Source: Blautia luti (lineage in GTDB: Bacteria; Bacillota; Clostridia; Lachnospirales; Lachnospiraceae). Taken from it: DNA of 64,000 bases. The notes under the pieces are model-generated. The model saw only the letters and a list, made by a program, of their open reading frames with translations, ran no database searches and was not told the origin of the DNA. The position numbers were made by a program, and so were the translations under genes. Position 1 is the stretch's first letter. Every line of letters begins with the position of its first letter. The stretch spans positions 1 through 64,000 of the forward strand of contig NZ_JAAITI010000012.1 of the NCBI RefSeq assembly GCF_013304735.1, given 5' to 3'. Shown here one piece after another: positions 9,060-17,479 of the stretch.

Positions 9060-9233
9060 ATGATACCAAAGGACCCGGTAATGCTTTTAAGTTACGTAAA
9101 TACACAGCTGAGGGATTTTTACAGATCCCTGGACGCTTTCTGCGAGGACAGAGGGCTTGACAGAAAAGAACTGGAAGATAAGCTCGATATGATCGATTAT
9201 GCTTATGATCCGGCTGTGAATCAGTTTGTATAA
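9060..9233 (+). CDS. DUF4250 family small protein
   Basis: This 57-residue protein starts MIPKDPVMLLSYVNTQLRDF and ends DYAYDPAVNQFV, the two conserved ends of the DUF4250 family found in Firmicutes and some other anaerobes. AAAGGATGG before the ATG is a fair ribosome binding site. It is acidic and probably helical, without a membrane segment. The function is unknown. It lies 26 nt before mntA and may share its promoter, but its wide occurrence in genomes argues that it is not part of the toxin system. Confidence 0.85.
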   Translation: MIPKDPVMLLSYVNTQLRDFYRSLDAFCEDRGLDRKELEDKLDMIDYAYDPAVNQFV

Positions 9234-9259
9234 AAAATCAGGAACAGGAAAAGGTGACG

Positions 9260-9541
9260 ATGATATTAGAAGAAGTTTTTCAGAAGATAACAGAGATATG
9301 CAGGAGAAATGGAGCTTCAAGGGTAATTCTTTTCGGTTCCAGAGCTAAGGGGACTGCGAGGGATAGAAGTGATATAGATATTGCTGTATGCGGGGTTTCT
9401 GATATGGAAAAACTTCAGGAAGAGATCGAGGATATCCCGACTTTATATACGATAGATCTGGTAGATCTGGACACCTGTGAAAATCAGTTGCTGTTGGAGG
9501 ATATAGAGCAGTATGGACGAAAAATTTACGAAGAGGTATGA
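9260..9541 (+). CDS. mntA: MntA-type minimal nucleotidyltransferase (antitoxin)
   Basis: The 93-residue protein is a minimal nucleotidyltransferase of the HI0073/MntA type. The active site is complete: GSX10DXD with Gly26-Ser27 and Asp38/Asp40, plus a third acidic residue likely in the IDLVDLD segment. MntA antitoxins neutralise HEPN toxins by attaching AMP groups to a tyrosine next to the toxin's active site. ATG 9260 is chosen, with AGGAAAAGG just upstream; GTG 9254 is also in frame. The 3' end overlaps the toxin gene by 29 nt, which implies translational coupling. The role is inferred from motif and gene pairing. Confidence 0.9.
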   Translation: MILEEVFQKITEICRRNGASRVILFGSRAKGTARDRSDIDIAVCGVSDMEKLQEEIEDIPTLYTIDLVDLDTCENQLLLEDIEQYGRKIYEEV

Positions 9542-9920
9542 ATCCTTTAAAAATTCTCTTGCTTCATTAACTGAGGCGAGACAACGTGATATGGAAGATT
9601 CCTTTGTATTAAGTGGTACAAGTGCGAAATTCAGCATTACCTTTGATCTTGCCTGGAAAGTAATGAAAGATATTCTGGTTCAGTATTATGCGATCACCGG
9701 TTTTGTTGCAGGATCACCAAGAGAAGTTTTGAGAGAGTCGTTTAAGGCAGAGCTGATCCAGGGCGATGAATGGATGGATATGCTGAAAGTCCGTAATCAG
9801 CTGGCACATGATTATGACGGAGTTATTGTGAAAAAATACTGTCATATCATAGTTGACGAATACATTGGAAAATTTGAAGAATTTCAGAGAAAAGTGGATT
9901 CATTGTTTTACAATATATAG
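9513..9920 (+). CDS. hepT: HepT-type HEPN ribonuclease (toxin)
   Basis: The 135-residue, all-helical protein belongs to the HI0074/HepT HEPN family, formerly called nucleotidyltransferase substrate-binding proteins. It carries the complete RX4HXY motif: Arg94, His99 and Tyr101 in RNQLAHDYDG. In characterised HepT proteins Arg and His form the RNase active site and the Tyr is AMPylated by MntA. Here the antitoxin gene is first and the toxin start lies inside it. A strong terminator follows, so the pair forms a compact unit. It could stabilise a genomic region or respond to phage. No repeats suggesting autoregulation were noticed. Confidence 0.9.
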   Translation: MDEKFTKRYESFKNSLASLTEARQRDMEDSFVLSGTSAKFSITFDLAWKVMKDILVQYYAITGFVAGSPREVLRESFKAELIQGDEWMDMLKVRNQLAHDYDGVIVKKYCHIIVDEYIGKFEEFQRKVDSLFYNI

Positions 9921-9935
9921 AGAACAGAAAGAAGC

Positions 9936-9974
9936 ACCCGTTTCGGATAGTACAATTCCGAAGCGGGTATTTTT
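9936..9974 (+). terminator. Terminator after hepT
   Basis: ACCCGTTTCGGA (9936-9947) pairs with TCCGAAGCGGGT (9957-9968) with one G-T pair, followed by ATTTTTAT. Confidence 0.9.
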
Positions 9975-10093
9975 ATGCGAAAAATAGGAAAAACAGAAGA
10001 AAATAAATTAGCTTGGCAAATCAATTGACAGATTTTAATTGGTGATAAAAGAAACTATAAATCTTAAAAAAGTGTAAAATTCACAAAAACCAG

Positions 10094-10139
10094 TTGCATT
10101 TTTTGTGCAGATATATATTATATATAGTTAGCCGACTAA
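10094..10139 (+). promoter_or_regulatory. Promoter and MarR-type operator of the exporter operon
   Basis: TTGCAT (10094-10099) and the AT-rich -10 region TTATAT (10118-10123) are followed by the palindrome TTAGCCGACTAA (10128-10139). A short dyad directly after the -10 box fits autorepression by the MarR protein encoded next. The stretch 9975-10090 holds a TTGACA (10025) without a matching -10 box and nothing else recognisable. Confidence 0.55.
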
Positions 10140-10191
10140 TCAAAAAAGATACTTCTGCCTGAAAGATAAGAAATAAAAAGCAGAAGTTCTG

Positions 10192-10731
10192 ATGGAGGAA
10201 GGGAGTGACAGAGTGTTTTGTGAGGAGGACGATGAGAAAGAGAAGCAGAGCAGTTTTTTATCTCTGTTTATGAAGGTGGACCGTCACTTTATGACGAAAT
10301 GTTTTGGACAGATGCAGGAACTTGGCATTTATCCGGGACAGATCCCGGTTCTGGGACTTGTTGCCAAGAAGGATGGCTTAAGTCAGAGGGAGCTGGCAAA
10401 GATCCTGCATATCAAGCCGCCTACGGTAAATGTATCGATACAGAGACTGGAGAAAGCAGGTTTTCTTTATAAGAAACCGGATGAAAAGGACCAGCGTGTG
10501 ACCAGGATCTACATGACAGAAAAGGGAAAGGAAATCAAGGCAAAAGCACTGGAACGGATCCATAAAAATGAGGCTGTGATGATGGAAGGCTTCAGTGAGG
10601 CGGAACAGTGCCTGCTTCGGAGATTTCTGGAGCAGATCCTTGTAAATATCGAAAAGATCCAGCCGGAGGAAGCCATAGAAAAGCTTCAGCTGGAGGACAT
10701 GACAGAAAGGAAGGAACAGAAACGTGATTAA
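10192..10731 (+). CDS. MarR family transcriptional regulator
   Basis: The protein of up to 179 residues has a winged helix-turn-helix of the MarR type (about residues 55-125). The DNA-reading helix lies around LSQRELAKILHIKPPTVNVS and the wing around KPDEKDQRVTRIYMTEKGK. It probably represses its own operon, which encodes a drug-type ABC exporter, through the dyad at 10128-10139, and would let go on binding a small molecule. The start is uncertain: ATG 10192 has a poor ribosome binding site, while GTG 10213 has AGGAAGGGAG 7 nt upstream and would give 172 residues. It overlaps the first ABC gene by 8 nt. Confidence 0.88.
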   Translation: MEEGSDRVFCEEDDEKEKQSSFLSLFMKVDRHFMTKCFGQMQELGIYPGQIPVLGLVAKKDGLSQRELAKILHIKPPTVNVSIQRLEKAGFLYKKPDEKDQRVTRIYMTEKGKEIKAKALERIHKNEAVMMEGFSEAEQCLLRRFLEQILVNIEKIQPEEAIEKLQLEDMTERKEQKRD

Positions 10732-12886
10732 ACTGATGAAATATCTGAAACGATCTGCAGGTTACATCGTACTCATCATTGCGCTTCTTTTTCTTCAGGC
10801 ATACTGTGATCTGTCTCTGCCGAATTACACATCAAATATCATTAATGTGGGAATTCAGCAGAACGGTATTGAAGACAGTGTTCCTGAGAAGATCAGAAAG
10901 ACGTCCATGGACAGTCTGAAGCTGTTTATGGAAGAGGATGATGCGAAAACTGTGGATGGATTTTATGAGGAAGAGGGAGATGATCTGGTATTAAAGGATA
11001 AAATCTCCAAAGAAGACAGAGAAGAACTCAACGATATCTTCGGCAAACCGATGGTGATTGTTTCTACTCTGACGTCCGACAGTGAGGAATCAAAGGCAGC
11101 TCTTGCAAAAATGGGAATCCCGGAAGGGACTGATCCACTGGCGGCTCTTTCTCAGATGCCTGCAGAGGCTCTGGCTGCTGTGAAGGAGCAGGTCGGAGAA
11201 AAGATCGACAAGATGCAGGAATCCATCATCACACAGGCAGGTGTTTCCTATGTTCGTGCAGAATATGAAGCTATGGGTGAAGATGTGGATGCCATACAGA
11301 TGGATTACATGAAAGCAACAGGTATCCGCATGGTGCTGATGGCACTGGTCACTATGATGGCTGCAGTATGTGTGGTATTTCTTTCGTCCAGAGTTGCTGC
11401 ATCTATGGGACATGATCTCCGTGGACTGGTTTATAACAAAGTCATAGGTTTTTCCAGCAGAGAGTACCATAAGTTTTCAACAGCATCCCTGATCACACGA
11501 TGCACGAACGATATCCAGCAGATCCAGCAGGTAATGGCTATGATGTTCCGTATCGTGCTTTACGCGCCGATCCTTGGAATCGGTGGTGTGATCCGCGTGC
11601 TTCAGAGAGATTCCTCCATGACATGGATCCTTGGGGTGGCCATTGTACTGATCATGGCATTTATGGCAATGCTGTTCAGGATCGCAATGCCGAAATTTAC
11701 AGCCCTGCAGACCATGGTAGATAAGCTGAACCTGGTAACAAGAGAAATCCTTACCGGTATTCCGGTTATCCGTGCATTCAGCCGTGAAAAACATGAGGAG
11801 GAGCGTTTTGAGGATGCAAATATCACTCTGACGAAGACAAACCTCTTTGTAAACCGTTGTATGACATTTATGATGCCGGTGATGATGCTGATCATGAACG
11901 CAGTTTCCGTACTAACCATCTACAGCGGTTCTTATGCGGTAGACAGCGGAAGCATGCAGGTTGGTGATGTAATGGCGTTTATCCAGTATGCAATGCAGAT
12001 CATCATGTCATTTTTGATGATCACAGCCATGTCCATTATGCTTCCAAGAGCAAATGTATCTGCACGTCGTATCAATGAGGTGCTGGAAACAGAAGTAAGT
12101 GTTCATGATCCGGAGAATCCGGTACAGCCTTCTGAGAATGTGAAAGGTACAGTGGAATTCGATCATGTAAGTTTTGCTTATCCGGAAGCAGGAGAGAATG
12201 TTATTACAGATATTTCCTTTAAGGCAGAACGTGGCGAGACCGTGGCAATCATCGGAAGCACCGGAAGCGGTAAGAGTACGCTGATCAACCTGATTCCACG
12301 TTTCTATGATGCAACAGAAGGATCTGTAAAAGTAGACGGTGTGGATGTCCGGGAAATGACACAGAAAGATGTCCGTGACAGGATCGGATATGTTCCGCAG
12401 AAGGGCGTGCTTTTCTCAGGAACCATTGATTCCAATATCCGCTACGGTAAGACAGAAATCTCAGAAGACGCGGTGAAAAAAGCAGCAGAGGTTGCACAGG
12501 CTACGGAGTTTATCGACACAAAACCGGAGGGCTATGGATCTCCGATCGCACAGGGCGGAAGCAATGTTTCCGGTGGTCAGAAGCAGAGACTTTCCATTGC
12601 CAGAGCTATCGCAAAAGATCCGGAGATCTTTATCTTTGATGACAGCTTTTCCGCACTGGATTTCAAAACAGACAGTACACTTCGGAAAGCGCTGAAAGAA
12701 CATACAAAAGAAGCAACAACCATTATCGTGGCACAGCGTATCAGTACGATCTTAAATGCAGATAAGATCCTTGTACTGGACGATGGACATATGGCAGGGA
12801 TCGGAAGCCATAAGGAGCTGATGAAATCCTGCGAGGTATATCGCCAGATTGCTATGAGTCAGTTATCAGAGGAGGAATTGGCATGA
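10724..12886 (+). CDS. Heterodimeric ABC exporter, subunit with degenerate NBD
   Basis: This 720-residue half-transporter has an N-terminal transmembrane domain (about 1-450) and a C-terminal nucleotide-binding domain (about 480-710). A charged insert of about 130 residues sits between the first two membrane helices, probably outside the cell. The NBD has Walker A GSTGSGKST and the normal signature NVSGGQKQRL. Its Walker B ends in Asp-Asp (FIFDDSFSALD) rather than Asp-Glu and the switch His is Gln (VAQRIS). These changes mark the non-hydrolysing site of TM287/288- and BmrCD-type heterodimers. It starts with GTG 10724, with ATG 10736 as an alternative, and overlaps its partner by ATGA. Export of drugs, peptides or lipids is possible; the substrate is not known. 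Confidence 0.9.
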   Translation: MIKLMKYLKRSAGYIVLIIALLFLQAYCDLSLPNYTSNIINVGIQQNGIEDSVPEKIRKTSMDSLKLFMEEDDAKTVDGFYEEEGDDLVLKDKISKEDREELNDIFGKPMVIVSTLTSDSEESKAALAKMGIPEGTDPLAALSQMPAEALAAVKEQVGEKIDKMQESIITQAGVSYVRAEYEAMGEDVDAIQMDYMKATGIRMVLMALVTMMAAVCVVFLSSRVAASMGHDLRGLVYNKVIGFSSREYHKFSTASLITRCTNDIQQIQQVMAMMFRIVLYAPILGIGGVIRVLQRDSSMTWILGVAIVLIMAFMAMLFRIAMPKFTALQTMVDKLNLVTREILTGIPVIRAFSREKHEEERFEDANITLTKTNLFVNRCMTFMMPVMMLIMNAVSVLTIYSGSYAVDSGSMQVGDVMAFIQYAMQIIMSFLMITAMSIMLPRANVSARRINEVLETEVSVHDPENPVQPSENVKGTVEFDHVSFAYPEAGENVITDISFKAERGETVAIIGSTGSGKSTLINLIPRFYDATEGSVKVDGVDVREMTQKDVRDRIGYVPQKGVLFSGTIDSNIRYGKTEISEDAVKKAAEVAQATEFIDTKPEGYGSPIAQGGSNVSGGQKQRLSIARAIAKDPEIFIFDDSFSALDFKTDSTLRKALKEHTKEATTIIVAQRISTILNADKILVLDDGHMAGIGSHKELMKSCEVYRQIAMSQLSEEELA

Positions 12887-14721
12887 GTCAGCAGAGAAGA
12901 AGAGGCCCGATGGGCGGACACGGAATGCAGCCAACAGAGAAGGCCAAGGACTTCAAAGGCTCCATGAAAAAGCTCTTTGGCTATATGGGCAGATATAAAT
13001 TCCGTTTTATCCTGATGTTTATCTTTGCAGTGGCAGGAACTGCTTTTAATATTGCAGGTCCGAAGATCCTTGGAAAAGCCACTACAGAGCTGTATAAAGG
13101 CCTGGTTGCCAAGGTAAATGGTACAGGCGGAATTGATTTTGACAAGATCGGAATGATCCTTCTGTGGACGTTGGGATTGTATGTGGCAAGTGCATGCTTT
13201 TCCCTGATCCAGGGTTTTGTCATGACGGGGATTTCCAATGATGTCACGTACAATCTCCGAAAAGATATCTCAAAGAAGATCAACCGTCTGCCAATGAATT
13301 ATTTCGAGAGCCGGACAAACGGTGAGATCCTTTCCAGGGTGACAAACGATGTGGATACCCTGCAGATGAGTATCAACCAGAGTATGACCCAGCTGATCAC
13401 ATCCGTAACCACATTGATCGGTGTATTTATCATGATGCTTTCCATCAATGTGTGGATGACTCTGGCAGCACTTCTGATCCTGCCGATTTCCATGTTTATC
13501 ATCAACAAGGTGATGAAACATTCACAGAAATATTTCCAGGCACAGCAGGAGTATCTTGGAAAAGTAAACGGCCAGGTAGAGGAGAACTTCGGTGGTCATG
13601 ATGTAGTAAGAGTGTTCAATAAAGAACAGGACGTGCTCAAAGAATTTGAGCGTGATAATCAGAAGCTTTATGAGTCTGCATGGAAATCCCAGTTCTTTTC
13701 CGGAATGATGATGCCGATCATGCAGTTTGTAGGAAACCTTGGCTATGTGATGGTGGCACTTCTTGGAGGCGTTTTTGCCATCAGGGGAACCATTGAGGTT
13801 GGAGATATTCAGTCCTTTTTCCAGTACATCCGTAACTTTACACAGCCGATCCAGCAGATCGCACAGGTTACAAACCTTCTGCAGTCTTCCGCGGCAGCTT
13901 CTGAGCGGGTATTTGAATTTCTTGAGGAGCCGGAGGAAGAACTTCAGCCGGAGAATCCGGATTCTATTGAGGGACTGGAAGGAAATGTACAGTTTGAGCA
14001 TGTAAAATTCGGCTACAACCCGGATAAGATCATTGTAAATGATTTTTCCGCGGATGTGCATGACGGTCAGAAGATCGCTATCGTAGGACCGACCGGTGCC
14101 GGAAAGACAACCATGGTCAAACTTCTGATGCGTTTCTATGATGTAAACGGCGGAAGTATCAAGGTTGACGGTCATGATGTCCGTAATTTCAACCGCAGTA
14201 ATCTCCGTGAGATGTTTGGAATGGTGCTGCAGGATACCTGGCTGTTCTCCGGAACCATTATGGAAAATATCCGTTACGGAAGACTGGATGCAACCGATGA
14301 AGAGGTGATCGCAGCTGCAAAAGCGGCTCATATCCACAACTTTATCATGCAGCAGCCTGGCGGCTATCAGATGGTTCTGGATGAGGAGACCAGCAACGTT
14401 TCCCAGGGCCAGAAGCAGCTGCTCACCATTGCAAGGGCGATCCTGGCGGACAATAAGATCCTGATCCTGGATGAGGCCACATCTTCCGTAGATACCAGAA
14501 CCGAGATGCAGATCCAGAAGGCCATGGATAACCTGATGAAGGGCAGAACCAGCTTTGTCATTGCCCACAGACTTTCCACCATTAAGGATGCTGATCTGAT
14601 CCTGGTTATGAAAGACGGAGATATTATTGAACAGGGCAATCATGAAGAACTGCTGGCACGAAAAGGATTTTATGCGGATCTTTATAACAGTCAGTTCGAG
14701 AAAAAAGAGGCACAGGCATAA
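12883..14721 (+). CDS. Heterodimeric ABC exporter, catalytic subunit
   Basis: The 612-residue partner half-transporter has six membrane helices (about 30-340) and an NBD (about 370-605) with Walker A GPTGAGKTT, canonical Walker B LILDEATSSVD and switch His (IAHRLS). The ABC signature is altered to NVSQGQKQLL. Because each ATP site combines one subunit's Walker motifs with the other's signature, a degenerate signature here and a degenerate Walker B/switch in the partner together make one weak site. That is exactly the asymmetry of heterodimeric exporters. The start ATG overlaps the previous stop (ATGA) and a strong terminator follows, so the operon is marR plus these two genes. Confidence 0.92.
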   Translation: MSQQRRRGPMGGHGMQPTEKAKDFKGSMKKLFGYMGRYKFRFILMFIFAVAGTAFNIAGPKILGKATTELYKGLVAKVNGTGGIDFDKIGMILLWTLGLYVASACFSLIQGFVMTGISNDVTYNLRKDISKKINRLPMNYFESRTNGEILSRVTNDVDTLQMSINQSMTQLITSVTTLIGVFIMMLSINVWMTLAALLILPISMFIINKVMKHSQKYFQAQQEYLGKVNGQVEENFGGHDVVRVFNKEQDVLKEFERDNQKLYESAWKSQFFSGMMMPIMQFVGNLGYVMVALLGGVFAIRGTIEVGDIQSFFQYIRNFTQPIQQIAQVTNLLQSSAAASERVFEFLEEPEEELQPENPDSIEGLEGNVQFEHVKFGYNPDKIIVNDFSADVHDGQKIAIVGPTGAGKTTMVKLLMRFYDVNGGSIKVDGHDVRNFNRSNLREMFGMVLQDTWLFSGTIMENIRYGRLDATDEEVIAAAKAAHIHNFIMQQPGGYQMVLDEETSNVSQGQKQLLTIARAILADNKILILDEATSSVDTRTEMQIQKAMDNLMKGRTSFVIAHRLSTIKDADLILVMKDGDIIEQGNHEELLARKGFYADLYNSQFEKKEAQA

Positions 14722-14750
14722 GCTGATAGAAAGACAAAGTGTTATTATAT

Positions 14751-14794
14751 AAAAAAAGAGCGAAGCGGATTCCGAACGTCCGCTTCGCTTTTTT
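14751..14794 (+). terminator. Terminator of the marR-ABC operon
   Basis: GAGCGAAGCGGA pairs with TCCGCTTCGC around a nine-base loop, flanked by A6 and T6 runs, so it can work on both strands. Confidence 0.93.
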
Positions 14795-14910
14795 ACTCTA
14801 TACATCCGTTCCGCTTTCAGGTATAATTCTGTAGTAAGGACTCTGAAACAGGGCTTTCAAAAAAGGCTCCGGAGTATCTATAAAAAATGAAAGAAACGGG
14901 AGGATTTACC

Positions 14911-15231
14911 ATGATCATAACAACAACACCATCGGTAGAGGGAAGAGCAATCCGTGAATATAAAGGAATCGCATTTGGAGAAGTGATCACAGGAGTGAAT
15001 GTTATCAAGGACCTTGGCGCAGGTCTTCGGAATTTTTTCGGCGGAAGAAGTGCCGGATATGAGGAAGAGCTTCAGAAAGCCAGAGAAGAGGCACTGAAAG
15101 AGCTGGAGCAGCGCGCGGCAGCAATGGGAGCCAACGCAGTGATCGGTGTGGATATCGATTATGAGGTGCTTGGCGCAGACAATGGCATGCTGATGGTTAC
15201 AGCAAGCGGAACAGCGGTAGTGGTGGATTAA
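14911..15231 (+). CDS. YbjQ/UPF0145 (DUF74) family protein
   Basis: The 106-residue protein matches the YbjQ family: the conserved start [22 protein letters not shown], a central amphipathic helix [19 protein letters not shown] and the [14 protein letters not shown] strand. Members form pentameric rings related to the dodecin/heavy-metal-binding fold. The function is not settled. ATG 14911 is chosen because GGGAGG at 14898-14903 sits 7 nt upstream; an upstream in-frame ATG at 14887 has no such site. TATAAT at 14822-14827 may be its -10 box. The next gene starts 5 nt after its stop, so the two are probably co-transcribed. Confidence 0.88.
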   Translation: MIITTTPSVEGRAIREYKGIAFGEVITGVNVIKDLGAGLRNFFGGRSAGYEEELQKAREEALKELEQRAAAMGANAVIGVDIDYEVLGADNGMLMVTASGTAVVVD

Positions 15232-15236
15232 GGCGT

Positions 15237-17372
15237 ATGGCAGCAGTAAAAAACGGACGGGAATATCTTACACATGTGACAGAAACTCTGCGTCACCGGA
15301 TCACTCAGCTGAATGATTCCATAGAAGCAGGTCAGAAAGAAATCGAAGGGATGCACGAGTACTACTGGGAAAACTACACAGAGATGGATCAGTACGGCTA
15401 TGAGAACTTTGATAACCAGCAGGCACTTCTCCATGAGATCAATGCAAGCAATGAGAAGATCGAGCTGCGCCGCAGGTTCCGGAAAATGATGGATTCTCCA
15501 TTTTTTGGAAGAGTAGATTTCTGTTATGAGGGCGACTATGAGCCCGAGATCTTTTATATCGGAATTGCAAACCTTGCGGAGGAAAACGGTGGCCTTCCAC
15601 TGATCTATGACTGGAGAGCACCGGTGTCCGGACTGTTCTATGATTTTGACAAAGGGCCGGCATCCTATCAGGCACCTCTGGGGGAAATCCATGGAGACAT
15701 TGCTGCCAAGTGGCAGTATAAGATCCGTGGTGGAAAAATGATCTATGAGTTTGAAAGTGATGTGAAGATCGATGATGAGATCCTGAAGGCAGAGCTTGGA
15801 AGTAACGGAGATGTACAGCTGAAAAACATTATCCGCACCATTCAGAAAGAGCAGAATGCCATTATCCGAAACACTTCGGACCGGATCATGGTGATCCAGG
15901 GAGCTGCAGGAAGCGGCAAGACATCCATCGCCCTGCACAGGATCGCCTATCTTCTCTATCATGACAGGAAAAATCTGAAATCTTCTTCTGTGCTGGTGCT
16001 TTCACCCAACGGAGTGTTCTCGGATTATATTTCCCATATTCTGCCGGAGCTTGGAGAAGAGAATATCCGGGAGATGAGCTTTGATCTTTTTGCCTATAAG
16101 AGACTGAAAAATACAGTGTCAGACTGCGAAGACCGCTATGATCTGATCGAGCGACAGATCGCAGGATCGTGCGATGAGAAACTTCTGAAGGAAAAACAGT
16201 CCCGGGATTTTCTGGACCGCATGGAAGGGTATCTGGTAGAACTGGAAGACAGCCTTATGAATTTCCGGGATGTGGAACATCGTGGTGTAGTCAAAAAAGA
16301 ACAGGAGATCATCGAGCTCTTTTACTTTAAATTTATGGATATCCCGCTGCTTTCCAGAATGGATGCAGTGGCGGAGTATTTCATTGATGAGGTGGAAACG
16401 CTGAAGGGATTTGACCTTCCGGAGGAAGAGCGGGAGGCAGTGAAGAGCCGTTTTTACCGGATGTACGAGACGAGAGACCTTTATGTTCTGTACAACCGTT
16501 TCCTGAGACAGGAAGGATTTCCGGCGCTTCCACAGGTACAGTATGAAAAGAGAAAGCTTCGTTATGAGGATGTGTATCCGATCCTGTATCTGAAATACCG
16601 GTTGGAAACCCAGCAGGAGGACAGTGGTGTCCGTCACCTGATCGTAGATGAGATGCAGGATTATTCCAGGATCCAGTATCTGATCATCCAGAAGCTTTTT
16701 AAATGTAAGATGACGATCCTTGGAGACCGGGAGCAGACCATGGACGGGGATCAGCAGGATGTACTCACATTCCTTCCGAAGATCTTTGGAAAAGATATCC
16801 GCAGGATCGTGATGAACAAGAGCTACCGTAACACTATTGAGATCGCTTCTTATGCAAATCAGCTTGCCGGGATCACAGAAGTGGAACTGTTTGAGCGTCA
16901 TGGAAAACCGGTGGAGGAAAAAGAATTTCCGGGGCTTATCGAGGCATTGGAGCGCGTGGTGAAGGAACTGAAACTGGAGAAGCAGGCAGTGACGGAAGCT
17001 GAAGCAGACAGAATGGAAATGGCAGATATGGAGACAGCCGGTGCGGAAGGCCAGGAAGAATTTTCTTACGAGACAGCAGCGGTGATAACGAGAACTGCAG
17101 ATGAGGCAAGAGAAGCATACTATATCCTTCAGAAAAAACTGGAAGCAGAAGGATTTGATACAAAGGAGCGGCTGTCCCTGCTTCACAGAGACAGTACAAA
17201 CTTCAAAAAAGGTCTTACGGTTACCACCTTTTATATGGCAAAAGGACTGGAATTTGACCAGGTATTTTCGGTATTTCCGGGGGCAGACCGAAGTCCCATC
17301 GTGCAGAGAGCAAGGTATATTGCGGCAACCAGAGCGCTTCATGAATTGTATATGTATGAAATAACAGAATAG
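15237..17372 (+). CDS. helD: HelD-type UvrD-like motor (RNA polymerase recycling)
   Basis: This 711-residue superfamily 1 ATPase has a long N-terminal coiled-coil arm (about 1-75), the family segment PLIYDWRAPVSGLFYDFD, Walker A QGAAGSGKTS near residue 222, motif II LIVDEMQDYS near 465, and C-terminal motifs including MAKGLEFDQV and YIAATRALHEL. The arm and the DWRAP segment are characteristic of HelD rather than UvrD/PcrA. HelD in Firmicutes removes stalled or post-termination RNA polymerase from DNA. An acidic stretch before motif V (about 570-620) may be a flexible linker. The start at 15237 has only a weak ribosome binding site and depends on closeness to the ybjQ gene. A terminator follows. 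Confidence 0.88.
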   Translation: MAAVKNGREYLTHVTETLRHRITQLNDSIEAGQKEIEGMHEYYWENYTEMDQYGYENFDNQQALLHEINASNEKIELRRRFRKMMDSPFFGRVDFCYEGDYEPEIFYIGIANLAEENGGLPLIYDWRAPVSGLFYDFDKGPASYQAPLGEIHGDIAAKWQYKIRGGKMIYEFESDVKIDDEILKAELGSNGDVQLKNIIRTIQKEQNAIIRNTSDRIMVIQGAAGSGKTSIALHRIAYLLYHDRKNLKSSSVLVLSPNGVFSDYISHILPELGEENIREMSFDLFAYKRLKNTVSDCEDRYDLIERQIAGSCDEKLLKEKQSRDFLDRMEGYLVELEDSLMNFRDVEHRGVVKKEQEIIELFYFKFMDIPLLSRMDAVAEYFIDEVETLKGFDLPEEEREAVKSRFYRMYETRDLYVLYNRFLRQEGFPALPQVQYEKRKLRYEDVYPILYLKYRLETQQEDSGVRHLIVDEMQDYSRIQYLIIQKLFKCKMTILGDREQTMDGDQQDVLTFLPKIFGKDIRRIVMNKSYRNTIEIASYANQLAGITEVELFERHGKPVEEKEFPGLIEALERVVKELKLEKQAVTEAEADRMEMADMETAGAEGQEEFSYETAAVITRTADEAREAYYILQKKLEAEGFDTKERLSLLHRDSTNFKKGLTVTTFYMAKGLEFDQVFSVFPGADRSPIVQRARYIAATRALHELYMYEITE

Positions 17373-17382
17373 AAAGTAACAG

Positions 17383-17435
17383 AAAACGCTGTAAAGGGAA
17401 ATCGTGGTGCAAGAGTCCTTTTACAGCGTTTTTTT
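17383..17435 (+). terminator. Terminator after helD
   Basis: AAAACGCTGTAAAGG pairs with CCTTTTACAGCGTTTT, followed by further T. The symmetric A and T runs could also stop the convergent minus-strand transcript. Confidence 0.9.
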
Positions 17436-17479
17436 GATGATTTTTTTGATAAAGAATCAAAAGATATAATAGAGCTGTT

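Noticed and set aside
10025-10053. TTGACA upstream of marR as a promoter
   Set aside because: No -10 box lies at 16-18 nt; the site further downstream with the palindrome fits better.
16119-17342. 407-codon antisense frame opposite helD
   Set aside because: Mirror of the helD coding bias; no ribosome binding site and no recognisable domain.
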